Origin: an uncultured Pedosphaera sp.
GTDB taxonomy: Bacteria > Verrucomicrobiota > Verrucomicrobiia > Limisphaerales > Pedosphaeraceae
Direction of reading: 5' to 3'
Assembly: GCA_903918755.1 (NCBI GenBank)
Contig: CAIXFN010000014.1
Coordinates: 248,001-312,000 of the forward strand
Length of the DNA: 64,000 nt
Each line of letters opens with the position of its first letter. Position 1 is the stretch's first letter. The notes under the pieces were generated by a model. The model searched no databases, was not told the origin of the DNA, and saw only the letters and a program-made list of their open reading frames with translations. A program made the translations under genes and the position numbers. Below, in pieces: positions 29,770-39,374 of the stretch.

Positions 29770-30120
29770 ATGGAAGTCCAAGCCATCACTCGCAACGTGG
29801 GAATGTCGGCGCAGAAAATGCGCGAAGTCGTTCGCCAAATCCAGGGTTTGCCCGCCGCGCAGGCGCAGGCCATCCTCGCCGTGGTCCCGCGCAAATCCGC
29901 CCGCTATGTGGCCAAGACTTTGAAGTCCGCCATTGCCAACGCGGAAGATCAGGCCCGGGTCCAGAAGATCGCCCATTTCAAATCGGAAAAACTTAAGGTG
30001 CTCAGTGCGGTGGCCGGTACCGCGCGCACTTCCAAACGCTTCACGCCCAAGGCCCGCGGTTCGGCCGGCCCCATCTTGAAGCGCACCTGCCACATTCAAA
30101 TTGTTTTGTCGGACGAATAA
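29770..30120 (+). CDS. rplV: 50S ribosomal protein L22 (uL22)
   Basis: 116 residues. Helical core [12 protein letters not shown] and the tunnel hairpin [20 protein letters not shown] are present; this hairpin is where macrolide resistance changes occur. Preceded by an AT-only leader (TAATTTT) without Shine-Dalgarno. Confidence 0.96.
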   Translation: MEVQAITRNVGMSAQKMREVVRQIQGLPAAQAQAILAVVPRKSARYVAKTLKSAIANAEDQARVQKIAHFKSEKLKVLSAVAGTARTSKRFTPKARGSAGPILKRTCHIQIVLSDE

Positions 30121-30128
30121 ATTTTGTT

Positions 30129-30794
30129 ATGGGTCAAAAGACTAATCCAATCGGTTTCCGCATCGCTGTCAACAAGGACTGGCGCAGCAAGTGGTACGCC
30201 GGCAAAAAGGATTTCGGCCGGTTGCTCACCGAGGACCGCCAAATCCGCGATCTGCTGAAGAAGAAGCTCGAGTCGGCCTCCGTGCCCAAGATTCTGATCG
30301 AACGTGCCGCGAGCCGTTGCCGGATCACGATTCTTACCGCCCGCCCGGGTGTTGTCATCGGCCGTAAAGGCGCCGAAATTGACAAGCTTAAGGAGGAACT
30401 GAGCAAGATGACCGGCAAGGAAATCTACGTCGACATCCTGGAAATCAAGACCCCGGAATTGGACGCGCAGTTGGTTGCCGAAAACATCGCTCTGCAGTTG
30501 GAGCGCCGGGTATCCTTCCGTCGTGCCATGAAGAAGGCCTTGCAGACCACCAAAGACTTTGGTGCCGAAGGCATCAAGCTTCGTTGCGCCGGCCGTTTGG
30601 GCGGGGCGGAACTGGCCCGGGTGGAACAATATCATTGGGGCAGGGTGCCCTTGCACACTTTGCGCGCGGACATCGACTACGGTTTTGCCGAAGCAAAGAC
30701 GGTTTATGGCAAACTCGGCGTCAAATGCTGGATTTGCAAGGGTGAAATGAAGATCGAAAAAACCCAGCCGGCGCCGTCGAACGCGGCCGCCTGA
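30129..30794 (+). CDS. rpsC: 30S ribosomal protein S3 (uS3)
   Basis: 221 residues. The N-terminal KH domain has the [14 protein letters not shown] loop, and the C-terminal domain has [14 protein letters not shown] and [13 protein letters not shown]. It forms the mRNA entry site with S4 and S5. Confidence 0.97.
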   Translation: MGQKTNPIGFRIAVNKDWRSKWYAGKKDFGRLLTEDRQIRDLLKKKLESASVPKILIERAASRCRITILTARPGVVIGRKGAEIDKLKEELSKMTGKEIYVDILEIKTPELDAQLVAENIALQLERRVSFRRAMKKALQTTKDFGAEGIKLRCAGRLGGAELARVEQYHWGRVPLHTLRADIDYGFAEAKTVYGKLGVKCWICKGEMKIEKTQPAPSNAAA

Positions 30795-30814
30795 TAATTT
30801 AGGAGAATTTTGTT

Positions 30815-31234
30815 ATGCCAATGATGCCCGCCAGAGTAAAGTACCGCAAAATGCACCGCGGCAGCCGCACGGGGATGGCCTCGCGTGGTGAAAACGTTGC
30901 GTTCGGCGAGTACGGCTTGCAGTCCCTGGAACGCTGCTGGCTTGACACGAAGCAGATTGAAGCTGCCCGTGTTGCCGTGACCCGTTACATGAAACGCCGT
31001 GGCAAGGTTTGGATCCGGGTGTTTCCGGACAAGTCCTTTACCAAGAAACCTTTGGAAACGCGAATGGGTAAAGGTAAAGGGCCGCTGGAGTCGTGGGTCG
31101 CCGTGATCCGCCCCGCCAACGTCCTGATTGAAGTGGATGGCGTGACCGAAGCGGTCGCCCGCGAATCGCTCCGTCTTGCGGCAACGAAGTTGCCGATCAA
31201 GACGAAGTTTATTTCCCGGCACAAAATTAGCTGA
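30815..31234 (+). CDS. rplP: 50S ribosomal protein L16 (uL16)
   Basis: 139 residues. [13 protein letters not shown] opening and the [15 protein letters not shown] loop that reaches the tRNA elbow. One of the few genes in the cluster with a clear Shine-Dalgarno sequence (AGGAG, 10 bases before ATG). Confidence 0.97.
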   Translation: MPMMPARVKYRKMHRGSRTGMASRGENVAFGEYGLQSLERCWLDTKQIEAARVAVTRYMKRRGKVWIRVFPDKSFTKKPLETRMGKGKGPLESWVAVIRPANVLIEVDGVTEAVARESLRLAATKLPIKTKFISRHKIS

Positions 31235-31244
31235 TTTTGATTAT

Positions 31245-31448
31245 ATGAGAATGTCGGACCCCAAGCTCAAAGATGCCACGCTGGTCGAGTTGACGGCGCT
31301 GGGCCGCGATTTGCGGCAGGAAATGTTTAACCTGCGGTTGCAGCAGGCGAGCAGCCAGCTCGAAAAGCCGGCGCGCCTGCGCCTGCTGCGGCGCGATATC
31401 GCCCGCGTGGAAACTCGGATGACCCAATTACGCAATAAAGCGGCATAA
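31245..31448 (+). CDS. rpmC: 50S ribosomal protein L29 (uL29)
   Basis: 67 residues from the ATG at 31245 (a second ATG at 31251 is possible). Two-helix hairpin with [17 protein letters not shown] and [15 protein letters not shown]. Located at the tunnel exit beside L23. Confidence 0.93.
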   Translation: MRMSDPKLKDATLVELTALGRDLRQEMFNLRLQQASSQLEKPARLRLLRRDIARVETRMTQLRNKAA

Positions 31449-31458
31449 TAGAATTTGT

Positions 31459-31764
31459 ATGGCTGAAACAATTACCACCCCCGTTGAATCGGGACGTGGC
31501 CACCGCAAAGAACGCGTTGGCCTGGTCATCTCCAACAAAATGACCAAGACGATCATCGTCCGGGTTGAACGGCGATTCCCCCACCCACGCTATAAAAAGG
31601 TGGTCACCGGGTATTCGAAATTCTATGCCCATGACGAAAAGAGCGAAGCAAAAGTGGGCGATCAGGTCCGGATTGAAGAGACCCGCCCCTTGTCCAAATT
31701 GAAGAACTGGCGCCTGGTTGAGGTTGTGGAACGCGCCACTCAAACCACCACTGCGGCGGTCTGA
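31459..31764 (+). CDS. rpsQ: 30S ribosomal protein S17 (uS17)
   Basis: 101 residues, longer than the usual 80-88 because of an N-terminal stretch of about 17 residues and a short Thr/Ala tail. The core [19 protein letters not shown] and the [19 protein letters not shown] signature are standard. Confidence 0.95.
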   Translation: MAETITTPVESGRGHRKERVGLVISNKMTKTIIVRVERRFPHPRYKKVVTGYSKFYAHDEKSEAKVGDQVRIEETRPLSKLKNWRLVEVVERATQTTTAAV

Positions 31765-31781
31765 TTTAGCGATTTTTATTT

Positions 31782-32147
31782 ATGTTACAGATACGTTCCA
31801 TTTTGGATGTGGCCGACAACTCCGGCGCCAAACGCGCGGCCACCATCGGTGTGATCGGGCGCAACAAGCGCTACGCCGAAATCGGCGACGTGATCAAGGC
31901 CCATATCAAGGAAGCCGCCCCGGATGGGACGGTGAAAAAGGGTGACGTGGTGGACGCCGTTTTGGTGCGCACCCGGAAGGCCATTCGGCGCGATGATGGC
32001 TCGTACCTGCGCTTTGACAGCAACGCCATCGTGATCATCGATAAGGAGCACAATCCCCGCGGGACGCGTATCTTCGGCCCCGTCGCCCGGGAGTTGCGCG
32101 ATAAGAAGTTCATGAAAATTGTGTCCCTCGCGCCCGAAGTGATTTGA
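31782..32147 (+). CDS. rplN: 50S ribosomal protein L14 (uL14)
   Basis: 121 residues, normal. [19 protein letters not shown] opening; the [17 protein letters not shown] and [13 protein letters not shown] blocks are typical. First gene of the spc block. Confidence 0.97.
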   Translation: MLQIRSILDVADNSGAKRAATIGVIGRNKRYAEIGDVIKAHIKEAAPDGTVKKGDVVDAVLVRTRKAIRRDDGSYLRFDSNAIVIIDKEHNPRGTRIFGPVARELRDKKFMKIVSLAPEVI

Positions 32148-32151
32148 TGTT

Positions 32152-32427
32152 ATGAAGAGATTTCACGTTAAAAAAGGTGACGAAGTGGTCGTTATTGCCG
32201 GTGCCGAACGCGGCAAACGCGGCAAGGTCATCGAGGTTGAGACCAAGAAGGAACGCGTGATCGTCGAAGGTTTGGCGATCATCAAGAAGCACATGAAGAA
32301 AAACCAGGCCAATCCCAATGGCGCCATTATTGAGCGCGAAGGGACCATCCACATTTCCAACGTGATGGCGGCCGAGAAATTTGACGCCCGCGCCGCGAAG
32401 CGGACCACGGCGACTGCCACCACCTGA
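32152..32427 (+). CDS. rplX: 50S ribosomal protein L24 (uL24)
   Basis: 91 residues, somewhat shorter than the common 100-105. The KOW motif KGDEVVVIAGAERGKRGKV and VEGLAIIKKHMKK are seen. The C-terminal part ends early, in a Thr/Ala tail. It begins the assembly of the 50S subunit. Confidence 0.93.
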   Translation: MKRFHVKKGDEVVVIAGAERGKRGKVIEVETKKERVIVEGLAIIKKHMKKNQANPNGAIIEREGTIHISNVMAAEKFDARAAKRTTATATT

Positions 32428-32432
32428 TTGAT

Positions 32433-32981
32433 ATGAAACCGAGACTTTACGAGAAATTTGTCAAAGAAGTGCAACCGGCACTGGTCGCCAAGCGCCAATA
32501 CAAGAACGTCCATCAGGTGCCGCGCATGGAGAAGATTGTGGTCAACATGGGTGTCAGCGCCTCCCTCGAAAAGGGTGCGATTGATGACGCCGCCAAGGAT
32601 CTGGCCATGATCACCGGTCGCAAGCCGGTCATCAGCATGAGCCGCAAGGCGATCGCCAACTTTAAGTTGCGGGAAAATCAGCCCATTGGCTGCCGCGTTA
32701 CCCTGCGTCGCGAAGCGATGTATGAGTTTTTCGACCGCCTCGTGGCGGCCGCGCTGCCCCGCATCCGTGATTTTCGCGGCACCTCCACCCGTTCTTTTGA
32801 TGGCCGGGGCAATTATTCCATCGGAATCTCCGACCAGACGATTTTCCCCGAAATCGAGTTGGAAAAGATCAAGCGTCAGCAGGGCATGGATATTACTATT
32901 GTAACCAGCGCCCCGACCGATGCGGAAGCGATGGATTTGTTGAAACTGATGGGCATGCCTTTTGCCGAAGGAGGACGCTGA
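32433..32981 (+). CDS. rplE: 50S ribosomal protein L5 (uL5)
   Basis: 182 residues. VPRMEKIVVNMGVS and GRKPVISMSRKAIANFKLRE are signatures, and the C-terminus has GMDITIVTSAPTDAEAM. Binds 5S rRNA with L18. Confidence 0.97.
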   Translation: MKPRLYEKFVKEVQPALVAKRQYKNVHQVPRMEKIVVNMGVSASLEKGAIDDAAKDLAMITGRKPVISMSRKAIANFKLRENQPIGCRVTLRREAMYEFFDRLVAAALPRIRDFRGTSTRSFDGRGNYSIGISDQTIFPEIELEKIKRQQGMDITIVTSAPTDAEAMDLLKLMGMPFAEGGR

Positions 32982-32984
32982 TTT

Positions 32985-33254
32985 ATGGCTAAGAAATCGT
33001 GGTTGGAACGTAACAAAAAGAAGGCGGAAACGGTCAAGAAGTACGCCGCGATCCGCGCTGAACTGAAAGCCAAGGGCGATTACGCCGGTCTGGCCAAATT
33101 GCCGCGCAACGCGAGCCCGACCCGGGTGGTCAATCGTTGTGCCATGAGCGGTCGCCGTCACGGCTACCTGCGCAAGTTCAACTGCTCACGAATGACGTTT
33201 CGTGAAGGTGCCTTGAATGGGCTGATTCCCGGAGTAACCAAAGCCAGCTGGTAA
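32985..33254 (+). CDS. rpsN: 30S ribosomal protein S14 (uS14), zinc-free type
   Basis: 89 residues. [13 protein letters not shown] and the [17 protein letters not shown] block are typical of the long form without the paired CXXC zinc site. The Shine-Dalgarno-like AGGAGG lies in the last codons of rplE, with a 10-base spacing. Confidence 0.95.
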   Translation: MAKKSWLERNKKKAETVKKYAAIRAELKAKGDYAGLAKLPRNASPTRVVNRCAMSGRRHGYLRKFNCSRMTFREGALNGLIPGVTKASW

Positions 33255-33258
33255 GACT

Positions 33259-33645
33259 ATGACTGATACAATTTCTGACATGTTGACCCGCATTCGCAAC
33301 GCCAGCCGCGTGCAATTGCCGGTCGTGGAAATGCCCCACTCCAAAATGAAGGAGAGCATCGCCTGGATCCTGAAGAAGGAAGGCTATGTGGCGGAGGTTG
33401 CTGTGGAAACCAAGTTTCCCAAGACCATTAAGATGAAGCTCAAGTATGAAGGCAAGCGGAGCGTCATCGAAGGATTGAAGCGGATCAGCAGCCCCGGGCT
33501 GCGCCGTTACGTGGGCGCCACGGAAATTCCCCGCGTCCTCGGTGGGCTTGGCATCTCGGTGGTCTCGACTTCCCAGGGAGTGATGACCGGCACCCAGGCT
33601 CGCAAGAGCAATCTGGGCGGTGAACTTATTTGTTACGTCTGGTAA
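33259..33645 (+). CDS. rpsH: 30S ribosomal protein S8 (uS8)
   Basis: 128 residues. DTISDMLTRIRNASR opening and the C-terminal GISVVSTSQGVMTG...GGELICYVW end are signatures. In other bacteria S8 represses the spc operon by binding the rplE start region. Confidence 0.97.
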   Translation: MTDTISDMLTRIRNASRVQLPVVEMPHSKMKESIAWILKKEGYVAEVAVETKFPKTIKMKLKYEGKRSVIEGLKRISSPGLRRYVGATEIPRVLGGLGISVVSTSQGVMTGTQARKSNLGGELICYVW

Positions 33646-33661
33646 TTTAGGAGAGAACGTT

Positions 33662-34198
33662 ATGTCACGTATTGGAAAACAGCCGATTATTGTCCCGGCC
33701 AAGGTAAAGGTCAGTGTCAGCGGGCAAAAAGTCTCGGTCGAGGGGCCCAAGGGCAAGCTCGCCATCGAGTTGCATCGCCGGACCAGCCTGACCGTGTCCG
33801 ACGGCAAAATTGTGGTGACTCGCGACGGCGAAGATGCCCAAGCCAAGGCCATGCACGGTCTGAGCCGCGCTTTGGTCAATAACATGGTCAAGGGCGTCAG
33901 TGAAGGATTTGTCAAACGTCTGGGCATTCAGGGCGTCGGTTTTAAAGCCGCCGTTCAAGGTAAGAATGTCAATCTGAGCCTCGGGTATTCCCACCCTTTG
34001 CTCTACCCCATCCCCGACCAGATCAAGGTCACGGTTGAGGAGAATACCAAATTGACGATTGAAGGGCCGGATAAGCAAGTCGTCGGCAAAGTAGCTTCGG
34101 AAATCCGCAGCTTCTACCCGCCGGAACCTTACAAGGGTAAAGGTGTCCGTTATGACGATGAGAAGGTCATCCGGAAAGAAGGCAAAACAGTCCAGTAA
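33662..34198 (+). CDS. rplF: 50S ribosomal protein L6 (uL6)
   Basis: 178 residues from the ATG at 33662 (MSRIGKQPIIVPAKV). It has a clear Shine-Dalgarno sequence (AGGAG), in a TTTAGGAGA context like that of rplP. C-terminal PPEPYKGKGVRYDDEKV signature present. Sits near the sarcin-ricin loop. Confidence 0.96.
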   Translation: MSRIGKQPIIVPAKVKVSVSGQKVSVEGPKGKLAIELHRRTSLTVSDGKIVVTRDGEDAQAKAMHGLSRALVNNMVKGVSEGFVKRLGIQGVGFKAAVQGKNVNLSLGYSHPLLYPIPDQIKVTVEENTKLTIEGPDKQVVGKVASEIRSFYPPEPYKGKGVRYDDEKVIRKEGKTVQ

Positions 34199-34222
34199 GG
34201 CTAATCTGGTTACGGCCATACC

Positions 34223-34603
34223 GTGACCAAAATCAAAATGAGAACCCAAAAGAAACAGAGATTACAGCAGCTGCGCCGTTGGCGAATTCGCAAAAAAGTT
34301 ACCGGCACCAGCTCCCGCCCCCGGATGAGTGTTTGCTTCACGAATCAAAACATTCACGTGCAATTTATTGACGATACGGCGGGTGTTACTTTGACTGCGG
34401 CTTCGACCGTGGCCAAGTCTACCCCCAATCGCGAAAATCTGGCGGCGAATGTCATTTCCGCGAAGGCGATTGGCACTCTTGCCGCTCAGGCAGCCCAGAG
34501 CAAGGGCATCAAACACGTGGTTTTTGACCGCGGTTCCAAACGTTACCACGGCAAAGTCAAGGCACTGGCGGACGCTGCGCGCGAGGCCGGCCTCCAATTT
34601 TAA
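34223..34603 (+). CDS. rplR: 50S ribosomal protein L18 (uL18)
   Basis: 126 residues from GTG at 34223; an ATG at 34238 would give 121 and cannot be excluded. The 5S rRNA-binding core shows TSSRPRMSVCFTNQNIHVQ and VVFDRGSKRYHGKVKALAD. Confidence 0.93.
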   Translation: MTKIKMRTQKKQRLQQLRRWRIRKKVTGTSSRPRMSVCFTNQNIHVQFIDDTAGVTLTAASTVAKSTPNRENLAANVISAKAIGTLAAQAAQSKGIKHVVFDRGSKRYHGKVKALADAAREAGLQF

Positions 34604-34621
34604 TCCAACTCTCTTAATATT

Positions 34622-35269
34622 GTGGCAGAAATTACCAAGACTGAAGGCGGGGATTCCCGCGGCGGGCGCAGCAACTTTGGCGGCCGGGGTCGGCGCAATC
34701 GTCCCGGTGGGGATAACCCGGATTCCGGGCAGGATGGGGCTAATTCCCAGGAACTGACCGAAAAGGTCGTATTTATTAACCGCTCCGCCAAGGTGGTCAA
34801 GGGCGGTCGGCGCTTCAATTTTAGCGCCCTCGTGGTCGTCGGTGACCGGCGCGGAAAAGTGGGCATCGGTCTCGGCAAAGCCGGGGAAGTTGCCGACGCC
34901 ATTCGCAAGGGTGGGGAACTCGCCCGCCAGCACATGGTCAGCGTGCTCCTCAAGGATGTCACCATCCCCCATGAAGTATATTCCCAATATGATGGGGCCA
35001 AAGTTCTTTTGCGTCCCGCCTCCCCGGGAACGGGCATCATCGCGGGTAAAACTGTCCGTTCCGTTTTGGAATCGGCCGGTATCAAGGATATTTTGAGCAA
35101 ATCCTTGGGTTCGAAGAACCCCGCCAACGTGGTCAAGGCCACCTTGAAAGCGCTGCTCCGTTTGCGCCTCAAGGAGGACATTTACCGCAGTCGCGGGCTC
35201 ACGATTAAGAAGACCGAAACTCCCAGTTTGCCCTCCGCGCAAAGCCCGGCAGTGGTAACAGCAGCTTAA
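34622..35269 (+). CDS. rpsE: 30S ribosomal protein S5 (uS5) with Gly/Arg-rich N-terminus
   Basis: 215 residues, against about 165 in E. coli. The double-stranded RNA-binding fold is standard ([38 protein letters not shown]). It is preceded by some 45 residues rich in Gly, Arg and Asn ([14 protein letters not shown]) and followed by a Ser/Pro/Ala tail. The extensions look disordered. GTG start without Shine-Dalgarno. rpmD, which usually follows, is missing: rplO starts 4 bases later. Confidence 0.95.
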   Translation: MAEITKTEGGDSRGGRSNFGGRGRRNRPGGDNPDSGQDGANSQELTEKVVFINRSAKVVKGGRRFNFSALVVVGDRRGKVGIGLGKAGEVADAIRKGGELARQHMVSVLLKDVTIPHEVYSQYDGAKVLLRPASPGTGIIAGKTVRSVLESAGIKDILSKSLGSKNPANVVKATLKALLRLRLKEDIYRSRGLTIKKTETPSLPSAQSPAVVTAA

Positions 35270-35273
35270 GTAT

Positions 35274-35786
35274 ATGCGTTTACACGATCTTAAACACCGT
35301 CCCGGAGCCAAACACCGTCGCAAACGACTGGGCCAGGGTGAATCCAGCGGCCACGGAAAGACCAGCGGTCGCGGTGGCAAGGGGCAGAGTGCCCGCTCCG
35401 GCAGTTCGATCCGTCCCGGTTTCGAAGGCGGCCAGATGCCCTTGATTCGGCGCATGCCGAAACGGGGCTTCAATAATGCTTCCCACACCGTTGAATACAT
35501 CCCTGTCAATCTCGCCGCTTTGAATGACTTCGAAGACGGCGCCCGGGTTGACGAAGCCGCTTTGCGCACCTTGGGTTTGGCAAACGGCAAACTCCGCCTG
35601 ATCAAAATTCTGGGCAACGGTGATTTGACCAAAAAGCTCACTGTCGTTGCCCACGCTTTCAGTGGCGCGGCGAAGTCGAAAATTGAGGCGAAGGGTGGAG
35701 TTTGCGAGCTGATCGCTCGTAAACCGGCGCAGGTTAAACTGCCAGCCTCGACCCGGAAGCCGGCTCAGCCGAAGAAAGTGGGATAA
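35274..35786 (+). CDS. rplO: 50S ribosomal protein L15 (uL15)
   Basis: 170 residues, slightly longer than usual with a basic Pro-rich tail. Opening RLHDLKHRPGAKHRRKRLG and the Gly-rich GHGKTSGRGGKGQSARSG loop are typical; GFEGGQMPLIRRMPKRGF follows. Confidence 0.96.
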   Translation: MRLHDLKHRPGAKHRRKRLGQGESSGHGKTSGRGGKGQSARSGSSIRPGFEGGQMPLIRRMPKRGFNNASHTVEYIPVNLAALNDFEDGARVDEAALRTLGLANGKLRLIKILGNGDLTKKLTVVAHAFSGAAKSKIEAKGGVCELIARKPAQVKLPASTRKPAQPKKVG

Positions 35787-35806
35787 CCTCGGGTTTTTAG
35801 CCAGAC

Positions 35807-37216
35807 ATGTTTGCCTCCATCGCCAACACATTTAGTAATTGCCTTAAGATTCCGGAACTCAAGTCCCGCATATTCTTCACCATGTTGGTGTTGGCGGTCT
35901 GCCGGCTGGAAGCCTACATCCGGGTCCCCGGACTTGACGGGGCGGCGTTGAAGCAATTCGCCGACAGTCAGTCGTCCACCTCTGGCGGTGTCTTGGGTAT
36001 GTACAGCCTTTTCACCGGGGGCGCTTTGGAAAATTGCGCCCTGGGTGCTTTGGGCATTATGCCTTATATTAGCGCGACCATTGTGCTGCAACTGCTTACC
36101 GCCATCATCCCGAGTCTCAGCAAGCAGGCCCGGGAGGAAGGCGGTCGCGTTAAGATCATTAAATGGGGTCGTTACCTCACCGTTCTCCTGTGTCTCGGGT
36201 ACGGTTTCGGCATGGCATTGGGTTGGGAGAATCCCACTTCAATTCCTGGTTTCAGCGGTTTCCAAGGTTCCTTGGTGCTTTATGATTCCATCTGGTGGTA
36301 CCGCATTCAGACGGTGATTATTTTAACCACGGGAACCATGTTGCTGATGTGGTTGGGTGAGCAGATTACGGAGCGGGGTATTGGCAACGGGGTCTCCCTC
36401 ATTATTACCATTGGTATCCTGGCGCGTCTTCCCATGGCGGCTCAGTCGTTGGTGGACATGTTTCATCCCGCCAGCGGTGATGCCCGCTTCAACTTCGGAC
36501 ATGCCATCCTCTTGGTTGGCCTGCTCGCGGCAGTTGTCGCCGGGGTGATCGCCGTAACGCAGTCCCAGCGCAAAATTCCGGTGCAGTACGCCCAGCGCGC
36601 CGTGGGCAAAAAAATGTATCAGGGCGGTACCTCGTTCCTGCCTTTGCGGCTCAACTTCTCTGGCGTCATGCCGATTATCTTTGCCCAGGCAATCTTAATG
36701 ATCCCACAGAAGTTCTTCTTGTTCGTGGGCAGTTCCTACAAGATTAGCTTGTTTAACGGCATCGCCAAGATGCTCAACGAAGGGTCGTTCTGGTATTTGG
36801 TGATTTATACCGCGATGATCCTGTTCTTTTCCTATTTCTGGACCGCCACCCAATTCAATGAACTGCAAATCGCGGATGATTTGAAGAAGAATGGTGGCTA
36901 TATCCCGGGAGTGCGTCCTGGACAGGCCACGGCCAACTATCTGCACAATTCGATGAGTCGCATTACTCTGGCAGGTGCGGTTTTTCTGACGGTTATCGCC
37001 GTCATACCGATCATCCTGGCCAGAATTTTGAACGTGCCCTATGCGGTCGCGACGTTTTTTGGCGGCACCAGCATGCTGATCATGGTCGGTGTTTTGCTGG
37101 ATACCATGCGGCAAATGGAAACTCATCTCTTGATGCGCCATTATGACGGTTTCCTGCGCGGCGGTGGCCGGGGTGGCCGCGGTGGTGGTGGTCCGCGCTT
37201 GCGCGGTCGGCTCTGA
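35807..37216 (+). CDS. secY: Preprotein translocase subunit SecY, with RGG-like tail
   Basis: 469 residues, the pore of the Sec channel, with ten predicted membrane helices. Signatures: GIMPYISATIVLQLLT, the loop GGRVKIIKWGRYLT, ITERGIGNGVSLIIT and the ribosome-binding loops. After the last helix most SecY proteins have a short basic tail; here it is a run of Gly and Arg (RGGGRGGRGGGGPRL). The tail faces the cytosol and the ribosome. The usual adk gene is absent; map follows after 65 bases. Confidence 0.96.
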   Translation: MFASIANTFSNCLKIPELKSRIFFTMLVLAVCRLEAYIRVPGLDGAALKQFADSQSSTSGGVLGMYSLFTGGALENCALGALGIMPYISATIVLQLLTAIIPSLSKQAREEGGRVKIIKWGRYLTVLLCLGYGFGMALGWENPTSIPGFSGFQGSLVLYDSIWWYRIQTVIILTTGTMLLMWLGEQITERGIGNGVSLIITIGILARLPMAAQSLVDMFHPASGDARFNFGHAILLVGLLAAVVAGVIAVTQSQRKIPVQYAQRAVGKKMYQGGTSFLPLRLNFSGVMPIIFAQAILMIPQKFFLFVGSSYKISLFNGIAKMLNEGSFWYLVIYTAMILFFSYFWTATQFNELQIADDLKKNGGYIPGVRPGQATANYLHNSMSRITLAGAVFLTVIAVIPIILARILNVPYAVATFFGGTSMLIMVGVLLDTMRQMETHLLMRHYDGFLRGGGRGGRGGGGPRLRGRL

Positions 37217-37281
37217 CGGCGCTCAGTCGCTGATATGTCTGTTCGCGGTGTTGCGATCGGACAACTCGGTGGCTGGTCAAA

Positions 37282-38058
37282 ATGATCATTCTTAAAACGG
37301 AACGGGATTTGGAGGCGATGCGTCCGGCATGCACGCTTGCCGGAACAGTGCTGGACGAAATTGCGGCATGGATTCAGCCGGGTGTAACGACTCGGGAAGT
37401 GGACGCTTACGCCGCCACCCGGATTAAGTTTTACGGTGCGAAGAGTGCTTTTTTGGGTTACCGGAAGTATCCGTGCCAGATTTGCATCTCGGTAAATGAT
37501 CAAGTGGTTCATGGTCTGGCCGGCCCCCGGCGCCTCGAATTTGGTGATATCGTAAGTCTCGATGTGGGTGTCGTGCATAATGGGTTTATTGGCGACACGG
37601 CCCGCACGGTGGCGGTGGGTGGCTGTGGGGTGTTGGCGCAACGTCTGATGGATGTGACTGAAAAGTCACTCTATGAAGGCATTGCGCAGGCGTTGGCTGG
37701 CAAACGGGTGGTGGATATTTCCCGTGCCATCCAGAATTACGTCGAAGCAAACGGGTTCAGCATTGTGCGGGAATTTGTGGGGCATGGGGTGGGGCGGGCA
37801 ATGCATGAAGAGCCCCAGGTGCCGAATTTTGACGACGGTCAGCCGTCGAAGAAGTTGCGGCCGGGAATGACGCTGGCGATTGAGCCGATGGTGAATGCCG
37901 GCCAGGCACCCGTAAAAATTTTAAATGATGGCTGGACAGTGGTGACTCAAGATGGTTCACTGTCCGCCCATTTTGAACATACGGTGTTAATCACCGAGGC
38001 GGAACCGGAGATTTTGACATGGCCCGAGAAGAAGCCATCGAAGTTGAAGGATCAGTAG
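37282..38058 (+). CDS. map: Methionine aminopeptidase type I
   Basis: 258 residues. Removes the initiator Met from new proteins. Metal ligands: Asp94 (SLDVG) and Asp105 (GDTAR), the His in [13 protein letters not shown], the Glu in AIEPMVN and the Glu in [10 protein letters not shown]. No N-terminal zinc-finger extension. Its last 40 bases overlap infA in another frame, so the two are coupled. Confidence 0.97.
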   Translation: MIILKTERDLEAMRPACTLAGTVLDEIAAWIQPGVTTREVDAYAATRIKFYGAKSAFLGYRKYPCQICISVNDQVVHGLAGPRRLEFGDIVSLDVGVVHNGFIGDTARTVAVGGCGVLAQRLMDVTEKSLYEGIAQALAGKRVVDISRAIQNYVEANGFSIVREFVGHGVGRAMHEEPQVPNFDDGQPSKKLRPGMTLAIEPMVNAGQAPVKILNDGWTVVTQDGSLSAHFEHTVLITEAEPEILTWPEKKPSKLKDQ

Positions 38059-38243
38059 TGGAAGCGCTTCCACATACGTTGTACCGGGTCGAGTTGGCCA
38101 ACGGGCATCGGGTGTTGGCCCACTGGCGGGGGCAGGCGCGTCGGAACTCGGTTCCGTTGCGCCCCGGAGACAGGGTCAGGTTGGAAATGTCGCTTTTCGA
38201 TTTGTCGAAAGGCGGAATTATTTGGAACGAGAAAGAATTATGA
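38019..38243 (+). CDS. infA: Translation initiation factor IF-1
   Basis: 74 residues, an OB-fold. [23 protein letters not shown] is standard, but the KMRKNYIRILTGD stretch of common IF-1 is [13 protein letters not shown] here, and the end is [11 protein letters not shown] rather than a basic tail. It starts 40 bases inside map and shares ATGA with rpmJ. Confidence 0.92.
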   Translation: MAREEAIEVEGSVVEALPHTLYRVELANGHRVLAHWRGQARRNSVPLRPGDRVRLEMSLFDLSKGGIIWNEKEL

Positions 38244-38353
38244 AAGTTCGCGCATCAGTTAAAAAGCTTTGCGAAAATTGCAAAGTGGTCCGGCGCAAAG
38301 GCGTTATTCGCGTCATTTGCACGAATGCCCGCCACAAACAGCGGCAAGGATAG
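38240..38353 (+). CDS. rpmJ: 50S ribosomal protein L36 (bL36), zinc type
   Basis: A 37-residue protein starting [17 protein letters not shown]. The ATG overlaps the infA stop (ATGA). It carries the zinc ligands CENC and CTNARH, the C+ form that needs zinc. Follows the normal spc-alpha order infA-rpmJ-rpsM. Confidence 0.93.
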   Translation: MKVRASVKKLCENCKVVRRKGVIRVICTNARHKQRQG

Positions 38354-38364
38354 GATTTTATTTT

Positions 38365-38760
38365 ATGGCACGCATTATTGGTGTTGAGATTCCCGGCGAA
38401 AAGCGCATTGATATCGCGCTTCGCTACATTTATGGCATCGGTCCGGTTAATTCCAAGATCATCTTGGAACACGCCAAGATCGATCCGAGCATTCGCGCGA
38501 AGGATTTGACCGAACAGCAGATGTCGCTGATCGTTCACGCGATCCAGGACGGCAAGTACGTCATCGAAGGCGATCTCCGCCGCGAATTGGGCATGAACCT
38601 GAAGCGGCTTCAGGGTATTAAGTGCTACCGCGGCATCCGCCATTTGCGCAGTCTGCCCGTCCGCGGCCAACGCACACAAACCAACGCCCGCACCCGCAAA
38701 GGTCCGCGCAAGACGGTCGGTGTGCAACGCAATCCCAACGCCAAAACCGGCATCCACTAA
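38365..38760 (+). CDS. rpsM: 30S ribosomal protein S13 (uS13)
   Basis: 131 residues from the ATG at 38365 ([17 protein letters not shown]), which is where the family begins; the frame is open upstream only as a shadow of rpmJ. Helix-turn-helix region and C-terminal [15 protein letters not shown] tail are standard. Confidence 0.96.
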   Translation: MARIIGVEIPGEKRIDIALRYIYGIGPVNSKIILEHAKIDPSIRAKDLTEQQMSLIVHAIQDGKYVIEGDLRRELGMNLKRLQGIKCYRGIRHLRSLPVRGQRTQTNARTRKGPRKTVGVQRNPNAKTGIH

Positions 38761-38769
38761 TTTTTCAGT

Positions 38770-39339
38770 ATGGCTGACGAAATCAAAAAGAAACCCGCTC
38801 CTAAAAAGGAGGGCAAAACCGAAGGCGCCACCGCGACCGACGAAAAGAGTCCCAAACCCGCGAAGTCGGCGGAAAACGTGGAGGCTCCCAAGTCTGACGT
38901 GCCCATCCCGGCCGTTTCCGCTCCTACCGCTGCCGAGCTGCTCGGTGATGATCCCAATGCGAAGAAGATCATCAAGGCCAAGGGTGCCAAAAACATCTCG
39001 ACGGGTATCGCCAATATTCTCGCCACGTTCAACAATACCCAGGTCAGCATTACCGACCTGCACGGCAATTTGCTGGGTTGGTCCAGCGCCGGCCGCGTTG
39101 GCTTCAAGGGTTCCCGCAAAAGCACCGCTTATGCCGCGCAGCAAGTCGCTCAGGATGCCGCCCGTCAGGCGATGTCCCACGGCATGCGCGAAATCGAGGT
39201 TCGCGTGAAGGGGCCTGGTTCCGGTCGTGAATCCGCCATCCGCGCCTTGCAGGCCATCGGCTTGGAAGTCACTGTCATCAAGGACATGACCCCCGTGCCG
39301 CACAACGGTTGCCGCCCCCGCAAAAAGCGCCGCGTGTAA
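38770..39339 (+). CDS. rpsK: 30S ribosomal protein S11 (uS11) with long N-terminal extension
   Basis: 189 residues, about 60 more than the normal 129. The C-terminal two thirds are standard S11: [39 protein letters not shown] and [17 protein letters not shown]. The first 65 residues are rich in Lys, Ala, Pro and Glu and look disordered. The Met at 38770 is the only sensible start; no internal Met lies before the core, so the extension is real unless a non-standard start is used. Confidence 0.95.
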   Translation: MADEIKKKPAPKKEGKTEGATATDEKSPKPAKSAENVEAPKSDVPIPAVSAPTAAELLGDDPNAKKIIKAKGAKNISTGIANILATFNNTQVSITDLHGNLLGWSSAGRVGFKGSRKSTAYAAQQVAQDAARQAMSHGMREIEVRVKGPGSGRESAIRALQAIGLEVTVIKDMTPVPHNGCRPRKKRRV

Positions 39340-39374
39340 TCACTCTCACTTTAACCATTTACTTTTAAACTGCC

